This document shows, piece by piece, positions 24,077 to 34,276 of a stretch of DNA of 64,000 nucleotides (within the stretch, counting starts at the first letter, position 1; every line of letters begins with the position of its first letter). Below the pieces are notes generated by a model. That model saw nothing but the letters and a program-made list of their open reading frames with translations, was not told the DNA's origin and ran no database searches. The DNA is taken from the NCBI RefSeq assembly GCF_029633865.1, contig NC_079214.1, positions 28,301,833-28,365,832 on the forward strand, read 5' to 3'. A program made the translations under genes and the position numbers. Origin of the DNA: Lampris incognitus. Lineage: Eukaryota > Chordata > Actinopteri > Lampriformes > Lampridae.

Positions 24077-26914
24077 ATGGCATCGCATCTACCGACGATG
24101 AATTGGTCCGACCCGGACCTGGGTGAGGCAATTTCACTGTATAAACAGAAAATGACTCTGTATTTAGAAGATGAAGAAATAAATGGCGCAGCTAAACAAG
24201 CTAGGAAAATATGTCGTGGAATCGGAGATGAAGGATTAAAAAGACTGAACGCCAGTGGTCTCACTGATGATGAAAAGAACAAGCCTGCCAAACTATGGGA
24301 CTTCTTTGAAAAACAGCTAAAGTTGAACGTAAATTTCAGAATCCATAGACTGCAACTGATGCAACACAGACAGAAACCAGATGAGAATATTGATGATTTT
24401 GTGACCAGAGCCAGAACACTAGCACAGAAATGTCAGTTTTCAGACGAAGAGCTTAACGAGCATATGATTGAGCTTATTATTGCGAGCACTCCCCATGATG
24501 CCCTGAGGAATGATCTATACAGCAAACCAAAAGGATATTCCTTAGCAGAGGTTCTGGCCGAGGGACCAAAATATGAAGCCCTGACAGCAGGCAATGAACA
24601 GTTAGACAAACTTAGCCTGTCACACAATGAGAGAATCCACGCTGTGGACAGGGACCGCATATGTCGTAACTGTGGGAGAAGCCACAAACCACGTCGATGT
24701 CCTGTATATGATGATGAATGCAATGCATGTGGTGCAAAAGGTCACTGGGAGCGGTGCTGCAGGAAGGCCAAACGAGAGTGCCAGGAACACTCCAGCCAGA
24801 GCAGGAGCGGGGGAAGTAAGTGCCACACACCACAAGACAACAGTGACAAGTGCACAATCAAACAGACAAGCATCTCATTCTTTGGCAACCTGTACACAGA
24901 CAAAGGTATCAAACCTGACCCAGCCAAAATCAGGGACATCCAGAAAATGCCGACACCCCAGAACAAAGATGAACTGAGCAGATTCTTGGGGATGCTGACC
25001 TACCTGTCACCCTACATCCCAAAGTTCGCAGACAAGGCACACACACTGAGGGTGCTGCTGAAAAGTGACGTGCCTTGGACATGGGACACTGACCACCAAA
25101 AGAGCTTTGAGGACCTGAAATCAGTTATCAACGAACATGACTGCCTGAAGTACTATGATGCAAGCACACCTCTGACACTTGAGGTCGATGCATCACAGAA
25201 AGGACTGGGCGTGGCATTAGTGCAGAACAAAAGACCCATAGTTTTTGGCTCAAAGACACTGGACGACTGCCAATCCAGGTACAGCAACATAGAGCAAGGA
25301 ATGCTGGCCATAGTCTATGGAATGCAGCGATACCATACCTACCTGTATGGGAAGTCATTCATTGTAGTTACAGACCACAAACCCCTCGTTACCATATGCA
25401 CAAAGCCACTGCATGCCGCCCCGCCACAGCTTCAGCGAATACTGATAAAAACACAAGGATACAACTACGAGGTCACGTATCGACCAGGAAACCAGATGGT
25501 CCTGGCAGACACACTCAGCCGACTACCCAACCCTGAGAACAACAGCAACATCGAGCTGGACGAGCGCATTGACGGAATAGAGGCAGAAGTCGAGGATCCA
25601 GAGATGCTCACTGTTGCAATGATAAACTTCTCTTCCGAGAAACAGGACGCACTCCGCACGGAAACCACCAGCGACCCCAGACTCAATGCACTGAAAGAGC
25701 TGATCCACCAGGGATGGCCAGACAACATCAAAGCTCTACCAAGACAACTACGTGAGTACTGGTCATTCAGAGACGAGCTCGCAGTTGAAGCAGGAGTCAT
25801 ATTCAAAGGCAGACAGGGGCTCATCCCAGACTCCATGACTGATTCTATACTCGAACAGCTGCATGTAGGACACCAGGGCATCGAAAAGACACGGCGACTG
25901 GCGAGAGAAAGTGTCTACTGGATCAGAATGAACGATGACATCGAAAGAGTCTGCAGGTCATGTAGCGTATGCGTGGAACATCAGGATGCAAATCCAAAGC
26001 AACCTCTCAACCCACACAACACACCGTCAAAACCATGGCAATCCCTAGCTCCTGATCTATTCGAGATCGATGGACATCAGTATTTACTGATTGTGGACAG
26101 ATATTCCAAGTTCCCTCTAGTGGATGAAATGCCCATGCCTGTGTCCAGCCGGGCAGTTGCACAAAAAATGGAAATGTACATGTCTCTTTTTGGAAGGCCT
26201 GACGAGATACTTACAGATAATGGACCCCAGTACACGGGGCACGCGTTCCAGAAATTCACGGCTGACTGGGGAATCAGGCACGTGACAAGCTCACCCCACT
26301 ATCCAAAAAGCAATGGATTCATTGAGAGGCATGTGCGACACATCAAATCCATTGTGAAGAAAACCATGAGACAAGGAGGTAACATACAAGTGGCCTTACT
26401 ACAGGTCAGAGCAACACCCATCGACAGTAAACTAACATCACCAGCAGAACTGATCTTCGGAAGGCCGGTCACCACCCTGCTGCCGAGTCGAGGGGACCCA
26501 GGCAAGGAGGAAAACCGACTCCACCTGGAGCAGAGAACAGCAAACATGAAGGAACATCATGACCGCAGCAGCGGCAGAGCACTACCTCCACTCGGTCCCG
26601 GACAGCACGTATCTGTCCTAAACAAGGAAAAAGGGACTTGGTATCCAGCCACCGTCGTACAAAAGTGCGATGAGCCAAGGAGCTACATTGTGCAAACATC
26701 AAATGGGAACAAACTCAGACGTGGCAGGAGCCACCTGCGGGAAATTCACCACCCCCATACACTGAGGAGCGCAAGAACCCGCTTCACAGAACCTCAACGG
26801 GACACTCATGCAGCTGGAACTTCTTCCAGCCAAACCTGTGAAACACACAAGACAGTACGCACAAGATTTGGAAGAGCTGTTTCCAAACCAGCTCACTACA
26901 AGGACTATGAGTAG
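24077..26914 (+). CDS. Gag-RNase H-integrase polyprotein (PR and RT palm deleted)
   Basis: The 945-residue protein begins with a Gypsy gag (about 1-190) and two zinc knuckles (Cys196/199-His203-Cys208 and Cys215/218-His223-Cys227/228). At about residue 255-262 it jumps straight to the RT connection region (SISFFGNLYTDKGIKPDP, FLGMLTYLSPYIP). RNase H follows with Asp371, Glu406, Asp433 and Asp478. The integrase has its zinc finger (His596, His599, Cys626, Cys629) and a complete catalytic triad Asp660, Asp714, Glu750 (35 residues between the last two). The protease (DTGA) and the RT fingers and palm with the YxDD box are missing, in frame, at about 24825-24855. It can be packaged in principle but cannot reverse-transcribe itself. 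The first ATG after the leader was taken as the start. Confidence 0.9.
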   Translation: MASHLPTMNWSDPDLGEAISLYKQKMTLYLEDEEINGAAKQARKICRGIGDEGLKRLNASGLTDDEKNKPAKLWDFFEKQLKLNVNFRIHRLQLMQHRQKPDENIDDFVTRARTLAQKCQFSDEELNEHMIELIIASTPHDALRNDLYSKPKGYSLAEVLAEGPKYEALTAGNEQLDKLSLSHNERIHAVDRDRICRNCGRSHKPRRCPVYDDECNACGAKGHWERCCRKAKRECQEHSSQSRSGGSKCHTPQDNSDKCTIKQTSISFFGNLYTDKGIKPDPAKIRDIQKMPTPQNKDELSRFLGMLTYLSPYIPKFADKAHTLRVLLKSDVPWTWDTDHQKSFEDLKSVINEHDCLKYYDASTPLTLEVDASQKGLGVALVQNKRPIVFGSKTLDDCQSRYSNIEQGMLAIVYGMQRYHTYLYGKSFIVVTDHKPLVTICTKPLHAAPPQLQRILIKTQGYNYEVTYRPGNQMVLADTLSRLPNPENNSNIELDERIDGIEAEVEDPEMLTVAMINFSSEKQDALRTETTSDPRLNALKELIHQGWPDNIKALPRQLREYWSFRDELAVEAGVIFKGRQGLIPDSMTDSILEQLHVGHQGIEKTRRLARESVYWIRMNDDIERVCRSCSVCVEHQDANPKQPLNPHNTPSKPWQSLAPDLFEIDGHQYLLIVDRYSKFPLVDEMPMPVSSRAVAQKMEMYMSLFGRPDEILTDNGPQYTGHAFQKFTADWGIRHVTSSPHYPKSNGFIERHVRHIKSIVKKTMRQGGNIQVALLQVRATPIDSKLTSPAELIFGRPVTTLLPSRGDPGKEENRLHLEQRTANMKEHHDRSSGRALPPLGPGQHVSVLNKEKGTWYPATVVQKCDEPRSYIVQTSNGNKLRRGRSHLREIHHPHTLRSARTRFTEPQRDTHAAGTSSSQTCETHKTVRTRFGRAVSKPAHYKDYE

Positions 26915-27052
26915 AGACAATCACACACAAAAGGAGGGCTCTGAATATGTTTATTGTTTTTTGAGATGGACAATTCTGAGTGTGTTGTCTAAAAAAAAAA
27001 AAAAGAGAAGGCAACCTCTGTGTAATGAAAAAATTGAAAACTAAACGGGGGA

Positions 27053-27243
27053 TGTAGTGATATAACGCCATGTATATCCACTGGAACTACACTAGGTGTT
27101 ATGTACTACCCGGACTGTTATTATGGTTACACCACTACCATGTATGGTTATTACGTCTGCCTACTGAGCCACGATTAAACCTGAGTTCTATAACCCGGTG
27201 TGGTCATTGATCCTCCACCAATACTACCCCAAGTATTACTTCA
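27053..27243 (+). repeat. Gypsy C 3' LTR
   Basis: 191 bp, the same as the 5' LTR except for one base (C where the 5' copy has G at 23902). It is followed by the CAAAC target duplication. Confidence 0.92.
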
Positions 27244-27518
27244 CAAACAAGGGAACACGTCTATTGGTGCTGTGCCCTCAGAGGGTACCGATGGAAAGGC
27301 CATCAGAGAGACATGGTCGAATTTGAATAACAAAATTGAAAAAGTAAAAATATTACCTGAAAAACCAAACGGACAACACACATATTGCTAATCTAACAAA
27401 CGTAACATGGCCTATAAAATGTGGAATGTAAAGAAAAAGAACTGAAAATAACCATTTAAACAGTCCCAAACAATGACCGGAACTTTAAAAAACTACTAGA
27501 ACGACCATGGCGGTCATT

Positions 27519-27815
27519 TTAACAGTTTTCTCCTCCCAAAATAAATAAACATGGGGAAATGTTGCATCCTTGTTTAACCCCTCTATTGATGGTGAAGTGA
27601 GGGGAGGTACTTCGAGGGAGTGCTACTGAACTAGTTGTGTCGTTATAAAAGGATTCTGTTACGTTACAGAATTTAGGACCAAATCCATACACATATAAGT
27701 CTGAACAGAAACTGACGTCTAACATATCAAAGGCCTTGTAGAAGTCAATGAATATAATGAATCCTTTATCCTTTATTAGATGACTATATTCTAAAAGATC
27801 TTGCACTAGTCTTAT
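27519..27815 (-). pseudogene. L1-type LINE reverse transcriptase fragment
   Basis: The minus-strand frame reads IKDKGFIIFIDFYKAFDMLD (RT motif A) and NRGVKQGCNISPCLF (motif B). It is typical of L1-like ORF2. It is a short internal piece; the catalytic FADD box lies beyond the break. The left part (27816 onward) is interrupted by the LTR of chromovirus D, so D inserted into or next to this LINE. Confidence 0.75.
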
Positions 27816-28140
27816 TGTCACGTATCAGGAAAGAACCCAAAAGCAGACGGGACAACCAGGTAAGGGAGGAAATCAAGTCTTTATTGAAGTGACCGATCTC
27901 AGGGGTAGAGCAGGAGTTGGCTCGGGGGCAGGTAGACAGGCAGGCAGAAGTCCATGAATGGCGACATTCCAGTGAAGACTGGTCCACAGTGGAGGCTTTT
28001 TAAGGGTGATGGCGATCGCTTTGATGTCAAGGGAGAGCGGCGATTGCTTTGATGGCCAGCTGGTGTACCGGGGTGAAGGAGGGGGGGTCAGCAGGTGTCA
28101 AGGGCGATCGCTTTGATGTCAAGGGCGAGAGGCTGTGACA
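27816..28140 (-). repeat. Chromovirus D 3' LTR (minus)
   Basis: On the minus strand the block begins TGTCACAG directly after a G-rich tract (GGAGGGGGGG, polypurine) and ends GATACGTGACA, so TG...CA ends are present. The length is 325 bp. The 5' LTR was lost when the other end was truncated at 30.6 kb, so a target duplication cannot be tested. Confidence 0.7.
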
Positions 28141-29423
28141 GTACCCCCCCTCCGAGGGGCGCCACCGGGCGACCTACCAGACCCATCAGGGTGCGTCCTG
28201 TGGACGTCCCGGATGAGGTTCGCATCCAGGACAAGGCAACGAGGGACCCAACACCTCTCCTCCGGGCCATATCCCTCCCAGTCCACGAGATACTGCAGGC
28301 CGCGACCGCGGCAACAAGAGTCCAGGAGACGACGAACGGTGTAAGCCGGATGATCGTTGATCAGACGAGGAGGTGGGGGCGGGGGGGCCGGAGGAACTAG
28401 AGGGCTGGTAGAGACAAGTTTGAGGCAGGACACATGGAAGGAAGGGTGAACCCGGAGAGTGCGAGGCAGCTTCAGACAGACCACAGAGGGGTTAATGACT
28501 TTGACAATGGGAAAGGGACCAATATACCTGGGGGACAGTTTTTTAGCGTCCGATTTCAAGGGCAGATCCTTGGTAGAGAGCCATACCTGGTCACCGAGGG
28601 AGTAGTCCGGAACAGGAGTGCGATGACGATCCGCCAAGCGCTGGTAACGGCCGGAGGTCCTGAGCAGTGCAGCACGGGCTCGCCGCCAGGTCCGACGGCA
28701 CCGACGGACATGGGCCTGGACAGACGGAACCGGAATGTCTACCTCTTGAGAAGGAAAAAGGGGAGGCTGATAGCCATAAAGGCATTGAAAAGGGGACAAC
28801 CCAGTAGCAGAAGATGGCAAGGTGTTATGGGCATATTCTACCCAGGGAAGTTGTGAGGACCAAGAGGATGGGTTGGCAGACACCAGACAGCGGAGAACAG
28901 TCTCCAATGCCTGGTTGGCCCTCTCGGCCTGGCCATTGGTCTGAGGATGGAACCCCGATAACAGGCTGACGGTGGCACCGATGGCAGAGCAGAAAGCCTT
29001 CCAGACAGCAGAAGTGAACTGGGGGCCACGGTCAGACACTATATCACGGGGAAGACCGTGGACCCGGAAAACCTCCCTGACCAGCAGATCCGCAGTCTCT
29101 CGGGCTGAAGGCAGTTTAGACAAGGGCAAAAAGTGAGCAAATTTACTGAAGCGATCAACGACAGTCAGTACAACGGTGTTACCGTCGGAGGCGAGCAGAC
29201 CAGAGACGAAATCCAAGGACAGATGCGACCAGGGACAGTGTGGAACAGGCAGGGGGCGCAGCAGACCGGCACTGGCCCGAGTGGAGGGCTTATTCTGGGC
29301 ACAAACAGGACAGGCAGAAACAAAAGACCCAGTGTCATGGAAGGCCACCAGAACCACCTGCGGAGGAAGGCTAGGGTATGGGTTACTCCAGGATGGCAGG
29401 TAAGTTTGGAAGAGTGAGCCCAC
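28119..29423 (-). CDS. Chromovirus D integrase with chromodomain
   Basis: The 434-codon minus-strand frame includes the end of the zinc finger (CPVCAQNK, 38-45), the integrase core with Asp71, Asp131 and Glu167 (35 residues between the last two), an SH3-like C-terminal part with [13 protein letters not shown] (about 296-309), and a chromodomain at 361-410 ([22 protein letters not shown]). Chromodomains of chromoviruses guide integration to modified histones (family knowledge). The zinc finger HHCC is completed by the upstream frame (HPGV...WWPSM near 29350-29400), so one frameshift separates this from the gag-pol frame. It is not an independent gene. Its end overlaps the LTR slightly. Confidence 0.85.
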   Translation of the reverse strand: MGSLFQTYLPSWSNPYPSLPPQVVLVAFHDTGSFVSACPVCAQNKPSTRASAGLLRPLPVPHCPWSHLSLDFVSGLLASDGNTVVLTVVDRFSKFAHFLPLSKLPSARETADLLVREVFRVHGLPRDIVSDRGPQFTSAVWKAFCSAIGATVSLLSGFHPQTNGQAERANQALETVLRCLVSANPSSWSSQLPWVEYAHNTLPSSATGLSPFQCLYGYQPPLFPSQEVDIPVPSVQAHVRRCRRTWRRARAALLRTSGRYQRLADRHRTPVPDYSLGDQVWLSTKDLPLKSDAKKLSPRYIGPFPIVKVINPSVVCLKLPRTLRVHPSFHVSCLKLVSTSPLVPPAPPPPPPRLINDHPAYTVRRLLDSCCRGRGLQYLVDWEGYGPEERCWVPRCLVLDANLIRDVHRTHPDGSGRSPGGAPRRGGTVTASRP

Positions 29424-30598
29424 TGCAACACGCTAGATTTAACAGCATCTGGAACAAACAAGCGCCCCGGGGGACCGTTACCTGGGTCAGGCTGAGTCTG
29501 TTGTACTGCCATGACCTCCCTTTCAATGTTCCAGGTGACAGCCGCAGCCGCAACCACACAGGTAGAGGGAACGATGGTGTCAGGTTGGAGCTTGGGCTCA
29601 GACTCCTCCCCCTGCACACGAGACAGAGCATCGGGCTTGGCATTCCTGGAGCCAGGGCTTGACACCTGACAGGGGACAGACTGAGGCAGAGCAGACCGGA
29701 GGCATATGGCATGACAGACGGGACTCCAACTTGAAATTCTGGCCGATGACCAATCAATATGGGGACTATGCTTAACCAGCCAGGGATGACCAAGTATAAT
29801 GGGAACAAATGGAGAATTGATAACAAAAAAACTTAACTCCTCTTGATGGTTTCCCGACAACAGGAGGCGCACAGTCTCAGTCTTAGAGGTTATCCGGGCC
29901 AGGAGACGTCCATCCAGGGCATTAGCTTCAAGAGGCTGGTCCAGACTCACAGTGGCAAGACCTAGCTGCTTCACAACACTTGCATCCAAAAAGCTTTCAT
30001 CAGCTCCAGAGTCAATTAAAGCCAAAAGTTTAGTGGACTTACCTTTACAACTGATGGTAGCTTGCAACTGGGTACGTGGACGAGGAGACAGGGGGCAGAC
30101 AGTTGGGCTCACGAGGATCCTCCCCCTCCCTCGTGAGCCTGCTAGTTTTGACAGACGGTGAGGGAAGGAGGCGAGAAAGTGACAAGGCTGACCACAATAC
30201 AAGCAGCTGTTCTCGGTGATGCGGCGTTGACGCTCCTCCGGGTTGAGCCGGAAGCGGCCGAGTTGCATCGGCTCCGAAGCTGGGGAAGAGTCACGCCTCG
30301 GGCTTTCTCGGAGGACGGCAGCCTCAGTCGAGCGAGCTCGGCCCCCATAGTTTGGAGGTGTGGCCCGTGGAAAGTTGTTGTGACCAGGAAAGCGGCGCGT
30401 CCTCTCTCTCCTCCGCTCCCGGAGACGTTTGTCCACACGAATGGCCAGGGTAACCAATTCCTCCAACCCTCCAGGCTCGGGGTAGGAAACCAATTCGTCC
30501 TTTATGGATTCGCTTAGACAGTTGGAAAACCCGGCCTGGAGGGACTCGTTGTTCCATCCGTTCTCCGCTGATAGCGTACGGAACTCAACTGAGTAGTC
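29165..30598 (-). pseudogene. Chromovirus D gag-protease fused to integrase start
   Basis: The minus-strand frame 30493-29165 (442 codons) is open upstream to about 30598, with gag residues such as [10 protein letters not shown] and [14 protein letters not shown]. It contains a degenerate zinc knuckle (Cys97, Cys100, His105, the last Cys replaced by Phe110), the protease site DSGAD (161-165) and GHPWLVKH. At about residues 268-280 it joins directly to [12 protein letters not shown], the very end of RNase H. RT and RNase H (roughly 1.9 kb in relatives, by estimate) are deleted in frame. The integrase zinc-finger start ([16 protein letters not shown]) follows. The gag start is cut off at 30598 by the Tc1 remnant. 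Confidence 0.85.
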
Positions 30599-30599
30599 A

Positions 30600-31117
30600 A
30601 TGGTTCAGGCTGGTGGTGGTGGTGTAATGGTGTGGGGGATATTTTCTTGGCACACTTTGGGCCCCTTAGTACCAATTGAGCATCGTTTCAATGCCACAGC
30701 CTACCTGAGTATTGTTGCTGACCATGTCCATCCCTTTATGACCACAGTGTTCCCATCTTCTGATGGCTACTTCCAGCAGGATAACGCGCCATGTCATAAA
30801 GCTCGAATCATCTCAGACTGGTTTCTTGAACATGACAATGAGTTCACTGTACTCAAATGGCCTCCACAGTCACCAGATCTCAATCCAATAGAGCACCTTT
30901 GGGATGTGGTGGACTGGGAGATTCGCATCATGGATGTGCAGCCGACAAATCTGCTGCAACTGCGTGATGCTATCATGTCAATATGGACCAAAATCTCTGA
31001 GGAATGTTTCCAGTACCTTGTTGAATCTATGCCACGAAGGATTAAGGCAGTTCTGAAGGCAAAAGGGGGTCCAACCCGGTACTAGCAAGATGTACCTAAT
31101 AAAGCGGCCAGTGAGTG
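30600..31117 (+). pseudogene. Tc1/mariner transposase, C-terminal half (DD36E)
   Basis: Frame 30600-31085 begins in mid-protein ([20 protein letters not shown]). It contains the second catalytic Asp in YFQQDNAPCHK and the Glu in SPDLNPIEHLWD. I count 36 residues between them, the spacing of the DD36E group rather than DD34E. The protein ends GGPTRY. Then TGTACCTAATAAAGCGGCCA...GTGAGTGTA follows (31091-31117), the 3' terminal inverted repeat. The DNA-binding half, the first Asp and the left inverted repeat are missing. The left break coincides with the end of chromovirus D gag. Confidence 0.85.
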
Positions 31118-31121
31118 TATA

Positions 31122-31244
31122 TATATCCATTATCTGAACCGCTTATCCTGCTCCCAGGGACGCGGGGATGCTGGAGCCTATCCCAGCAGTCATTGGGCGG
31201 CAGGCGGGGAAACACCCTGGACAGGTCGCCAGGCCATCACATGG

Positions 31245-31311
<67 letters not shown>

Positions 31312-31514
31312 TAATACCTAGGGACAATTTAGTACGGACAATCCACCTGACTTGTATGTCTTTGGATTATGGGAGGAAACTGGAACACCCAGAGGAAATC
31401 CACGCAGACATGGGGAGAACATGCAAACTCTACACAGAGGATGACCGACTGGGGACGACCCCCAAGGTTGAATTACCCCGGGGCTCAAACTCAGATAGTA
31501 CGCCACCGTGCCAC

Positions 31515-31520
<6 letters not shown>
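31122..31520 (-). mobile_element. SINE-like repeat, minus, with (CA)n core
   Basis: Same family and order of blocks as 6496-6897, with an internal (CA)n at about 31246-31310. Its head near 31515 runs into a (TA)n microsatellite (31517-31593). Confidence 0.6.
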
Positions 31521-31596
<76 letters not shown>

Positions 31597-31704
31597 CCAA
31601 ACCGCTTATCCTGCTCTTAGGGTTGTGGGGATGCTGGAGCCTATCCCAGTGGTCATTGGGTGGCAGGCAGGGAGACACCCTGGACAGACAGACAGATAGA
31701 CAGG

Positions 31705-31766
<62 letters not shown>
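31517..31766. repeat. (TA)n, SINE tail piece and (GATA)n
   Basis: About 38 TA units come first. Then a second truncated copy of the SINE-like tail (31596-31690) follows, and then about 15 GATA units (31696-31766). Confidence 0.85.
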
Positions 31767-31904
31767 TCTTTTTGCCATATATTTTTTGGTATATATAATT
31801 TTTTTTCTTTTCCTTTTTGTAATGTAAAGTAGCTGAATTAGCTTAAGAGTAGGTGAGAAGGGGTAGGAAAAAATAAGTGTATACTTCCTCCTACTCCATT
31901 TCCA

Positions 31905-32483
31905 ACATCTCATCTAATCTCATCTCATCTCATCTTCAGCCGCTTTTCCGGGGTCGGGTCGCGGTGGCAGCAAGCTAAATAGGGCACTCCAGGCATCCCT
32001 CTCCCCAGCAACACCCTCCAGCTCCTCCTGGGGGATCCCAAGGTGTTCCCATGCCAGATTGGACATGTAGTCCCTCCAGCGAGTTCTGGGTCTACCCCGG
32101 GGTTTCCTCCCAGTTGGCCGTGCCCGGTAAACCTCCAAAGGAAGGTACCCAGGAGGCATCCTAATCAGATGCCCGAACCATCTCAACTGGCTCCTTTCGA
32201 TGCGAAGGAGCAGCGGCTCTACTCCAAGCTCCCTCCGGATGTCCAAGCTCCTCACCCTATCTCTAAGGCTGAGCCCAGACACCCTACGGAGGAAACTCAT
32301 TTCAGCCGCTTGTATCTGCGATCTCACTCTTTTGGCCACTACCCAAAGTTCATGACCAAAGGTGAGGATTGGAATGAAGATTGACTGGTAAATTGAGAGC
32401 TTTACCTCCCAACTCAGCTCCTTCTTCACCACAACGGTCCGGTACAACATCCGCATTACTGCTGACTGTTTCCAACATGTAAC
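31905..32483 (-). pseudogene. Rex/RTE-like LINE, C-terminal end of RT protein
   Basis: The minus-strand frame reads RVSGLSLRDRVRSLDIRREL, RSQLRWFGHLIRMPPGYLPL and RPRTRWRDYMSNLAWEHLG and ends PPRPDPGKAAEDEMR. It is followed by GAGAT pentanucleotides. This C-terminal module is one of the most abundant in fish genomes and belongs to an RTE/Rex-type non-LTR retrotransposon; the exact family is not certain. It is 5'-truncated as usual for LINEs, so there is no RT catalytic core here. Confidence 0.75.
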
Positions 32484-33138
32484 AAATAACTGATGTATAT
32501 GGAGATTTGTTCTTTGAGTTTGATGTGTGGATTTGTTTATCACTTTAGATTAATGGCAATGGATTATCTGTATCCTGCTTGTTTACATGTTCGAAATAAA
32601 TCATCAATCATTCAAGTAAGCAAGTCTGCAGCCCCATTAAAAGACGGGAGTTTATCTCACCATTTTCAGGCCAGGTGAGAGAAGAACCTGGGCCAAATAT
32701 TCGGCCCTTTCAAAGAGGCCACAGATAGTAGCCTTCCAGAGGTAGAATGAAAAGGGTGGGCAGAAGTCTTAACAGTCATATGGATTTGCAGTAAAGTTCC
32801 TTGAAACTGCCATGAAAGCCAGCAGCAAGGTTTTAAACATTATGTAGGCAACAAACAGTAGTCCCTGTAAGTATACAAAGAGGGGTGAGATGTGTGCGCC
32901 TTAGCTGGTTGAAAATCAAGCAGGCAGTACTATTCTGAATTTTTTGTAGTGGTGGTATTGCACAGTCTCGCAAACCAGCAATAAATGTATTGCAAAAGTC
33001 TAAGCAACAGATTGAGTCCATACTTTGCCCGTTGGGTTGGTTTGATTTTCTTCACTGAAGACAGTCTTCTGGGCTATTACAGTAATGTAATGGTTTTCTT
33101 GCACAAGTGCATGTACAATTACTCACTCACAAACACTC

Positions 33139-33166
33139 ACACACACACACACACACGCACGCACAT

Positions 33167-33224
<58 letters not shown>
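33139..33224. repeat. (CA)n microsatellite
   Basis: About 40 CA units with a few CG or TG interruptions near the start. In the paralogous block the same place (about 40155) holds only a short CACACACA. Confidence 0.9.
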
Positions 33225-33230
<6 letters not shown>

Positions 33231-33685
33231 TTGGACAACTGGGTAACTCTTTGATGCTCTAAAATGATCGGATGTCCCAATATCTTGCACAATCTGGCCA
33301 CAGAGTTCCTGGGGAAAATGTTGGTGAAACATTTGTCAGTCATGCACAAGACAAGACCCAAACCCCAGCAAAGAGACTATCCCAAATAGATCACTGAAAA
33401 CCACATTGTTTAGAGGGTCATTTTGGTAAAACGTCAGTAGGAAAGCTAATAGACACTAAATTTGATAGACACCACTGCCTGACAATGATTGGAGTCGTTT
33501 GCCTCTCCCCTTGCAAAATCTAGCAACTTCTGCTTGGCTGGCTTTCAGTGTGCTTGTGCTCATTCAAATCTGACCCCCCCCCCCCCCCCTTGTGTCACAA
33601 ATGTCATAACCGTGGCCATCCCCAAAACAAGAATTACTTGAATGCATTATTTCCTGACATACAGGTTCTCCTCCACCAGGAGCAC

Positions 33686-33773
33686 TATATAACCAGTGTG
33701 TCCATAAAGCAAGGCTTTGGTTAGCAGAAGTCACCTCTGCAAATCACACAGCACACAGCAACCTGAATGAAAA
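33686..33773 (+). promoter_or_regulatory. Lectin A TATA box and non-coding exon 1
   Basis: TATATAA lies at 33686-33692. Exon 1 probably starts about 25-30 bp downstream and ends at 33773, before GTGAGT. The promoter and exon are almost identical to 40825-40912 in lectin B. A four-codon upstream frame opens at ATG 33767 only in copy A (ACTG in copy B), spliced into exon 2, where it ends at once. Confidence 0.7.
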
Positions 33774-34276
33774 GTGAGTTATCTCCTCTGGTTTTCAAAT
33801 GTTCTCATTTCATCATACAGTTTTTCATCATACTGGCTTTTCTCACTGTACACTTAAGAGCGACAGAAATCTTATATCGGATTGTAAATTATTATCTAGA
33901 AACTACAATTATTGCAAAGAATGGGAAATTCTAATCTGTTAAGCAATATATATGACAGTACAACTGTCTCTTTTTTTCACAATCTGTATCAATTTAACTT
34001 GTAACCTAGGGCTGTTTTTTCCTGTGTGGAAGGCTACTGTGTACACTGAATTAGCTATTTTATCCTGTTGGGTACAGCTAAACAAACTGAGCTTTTTTGT
34101 TTTTTCTTTAAACTTTATGGACTTTACTGCAGGTATTGATGGATAGTACTCTTCCCCAAATCATTTATCTGTTTCCATCTGTTATTGTATTAAACACAAT
34201 ATTTAATGTCAGTGAGCTCTGACCAATTTCACTGTCTTTCTAGCAGAGTGAAAACCCCCTCTGTGTCCACTGAACG

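Larger units (their letters stand above)
23734..27248 (+). mobile_element. Gypsy C: young deletion-derivative LTR retrotransposon
   Basis: The element runs from 23739 to 27243 (3505 bp) between CAAAC target duplications (23734-23738 and 27244-27248). Its two LTRs are 191 bp each and differ at one base by my reading. A PBS-like start TGGTGGCAGCGG follows the 5' LTR, and a polypurine tract (AAACGGGGGA) precedes the 3' LTR. Inside is one uninterrupted 945-codon frame. The near-identical LTRs and open frame mean recent insertion. The interior lacks protease and most of RT (see the CDS), so it must have moved with enzymes supplied by a complete relative, or lost them at or after insertion. Confidence 0.92.

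Noticed and set aside
31919-31940. CRISPR-like or minisatellite array at the CATCT repeats
   Set aside because: It is only the simple pentanucleotide tail of the Rex/RTE-like LINE. There are no spacers, and the genome is eukaryotic.
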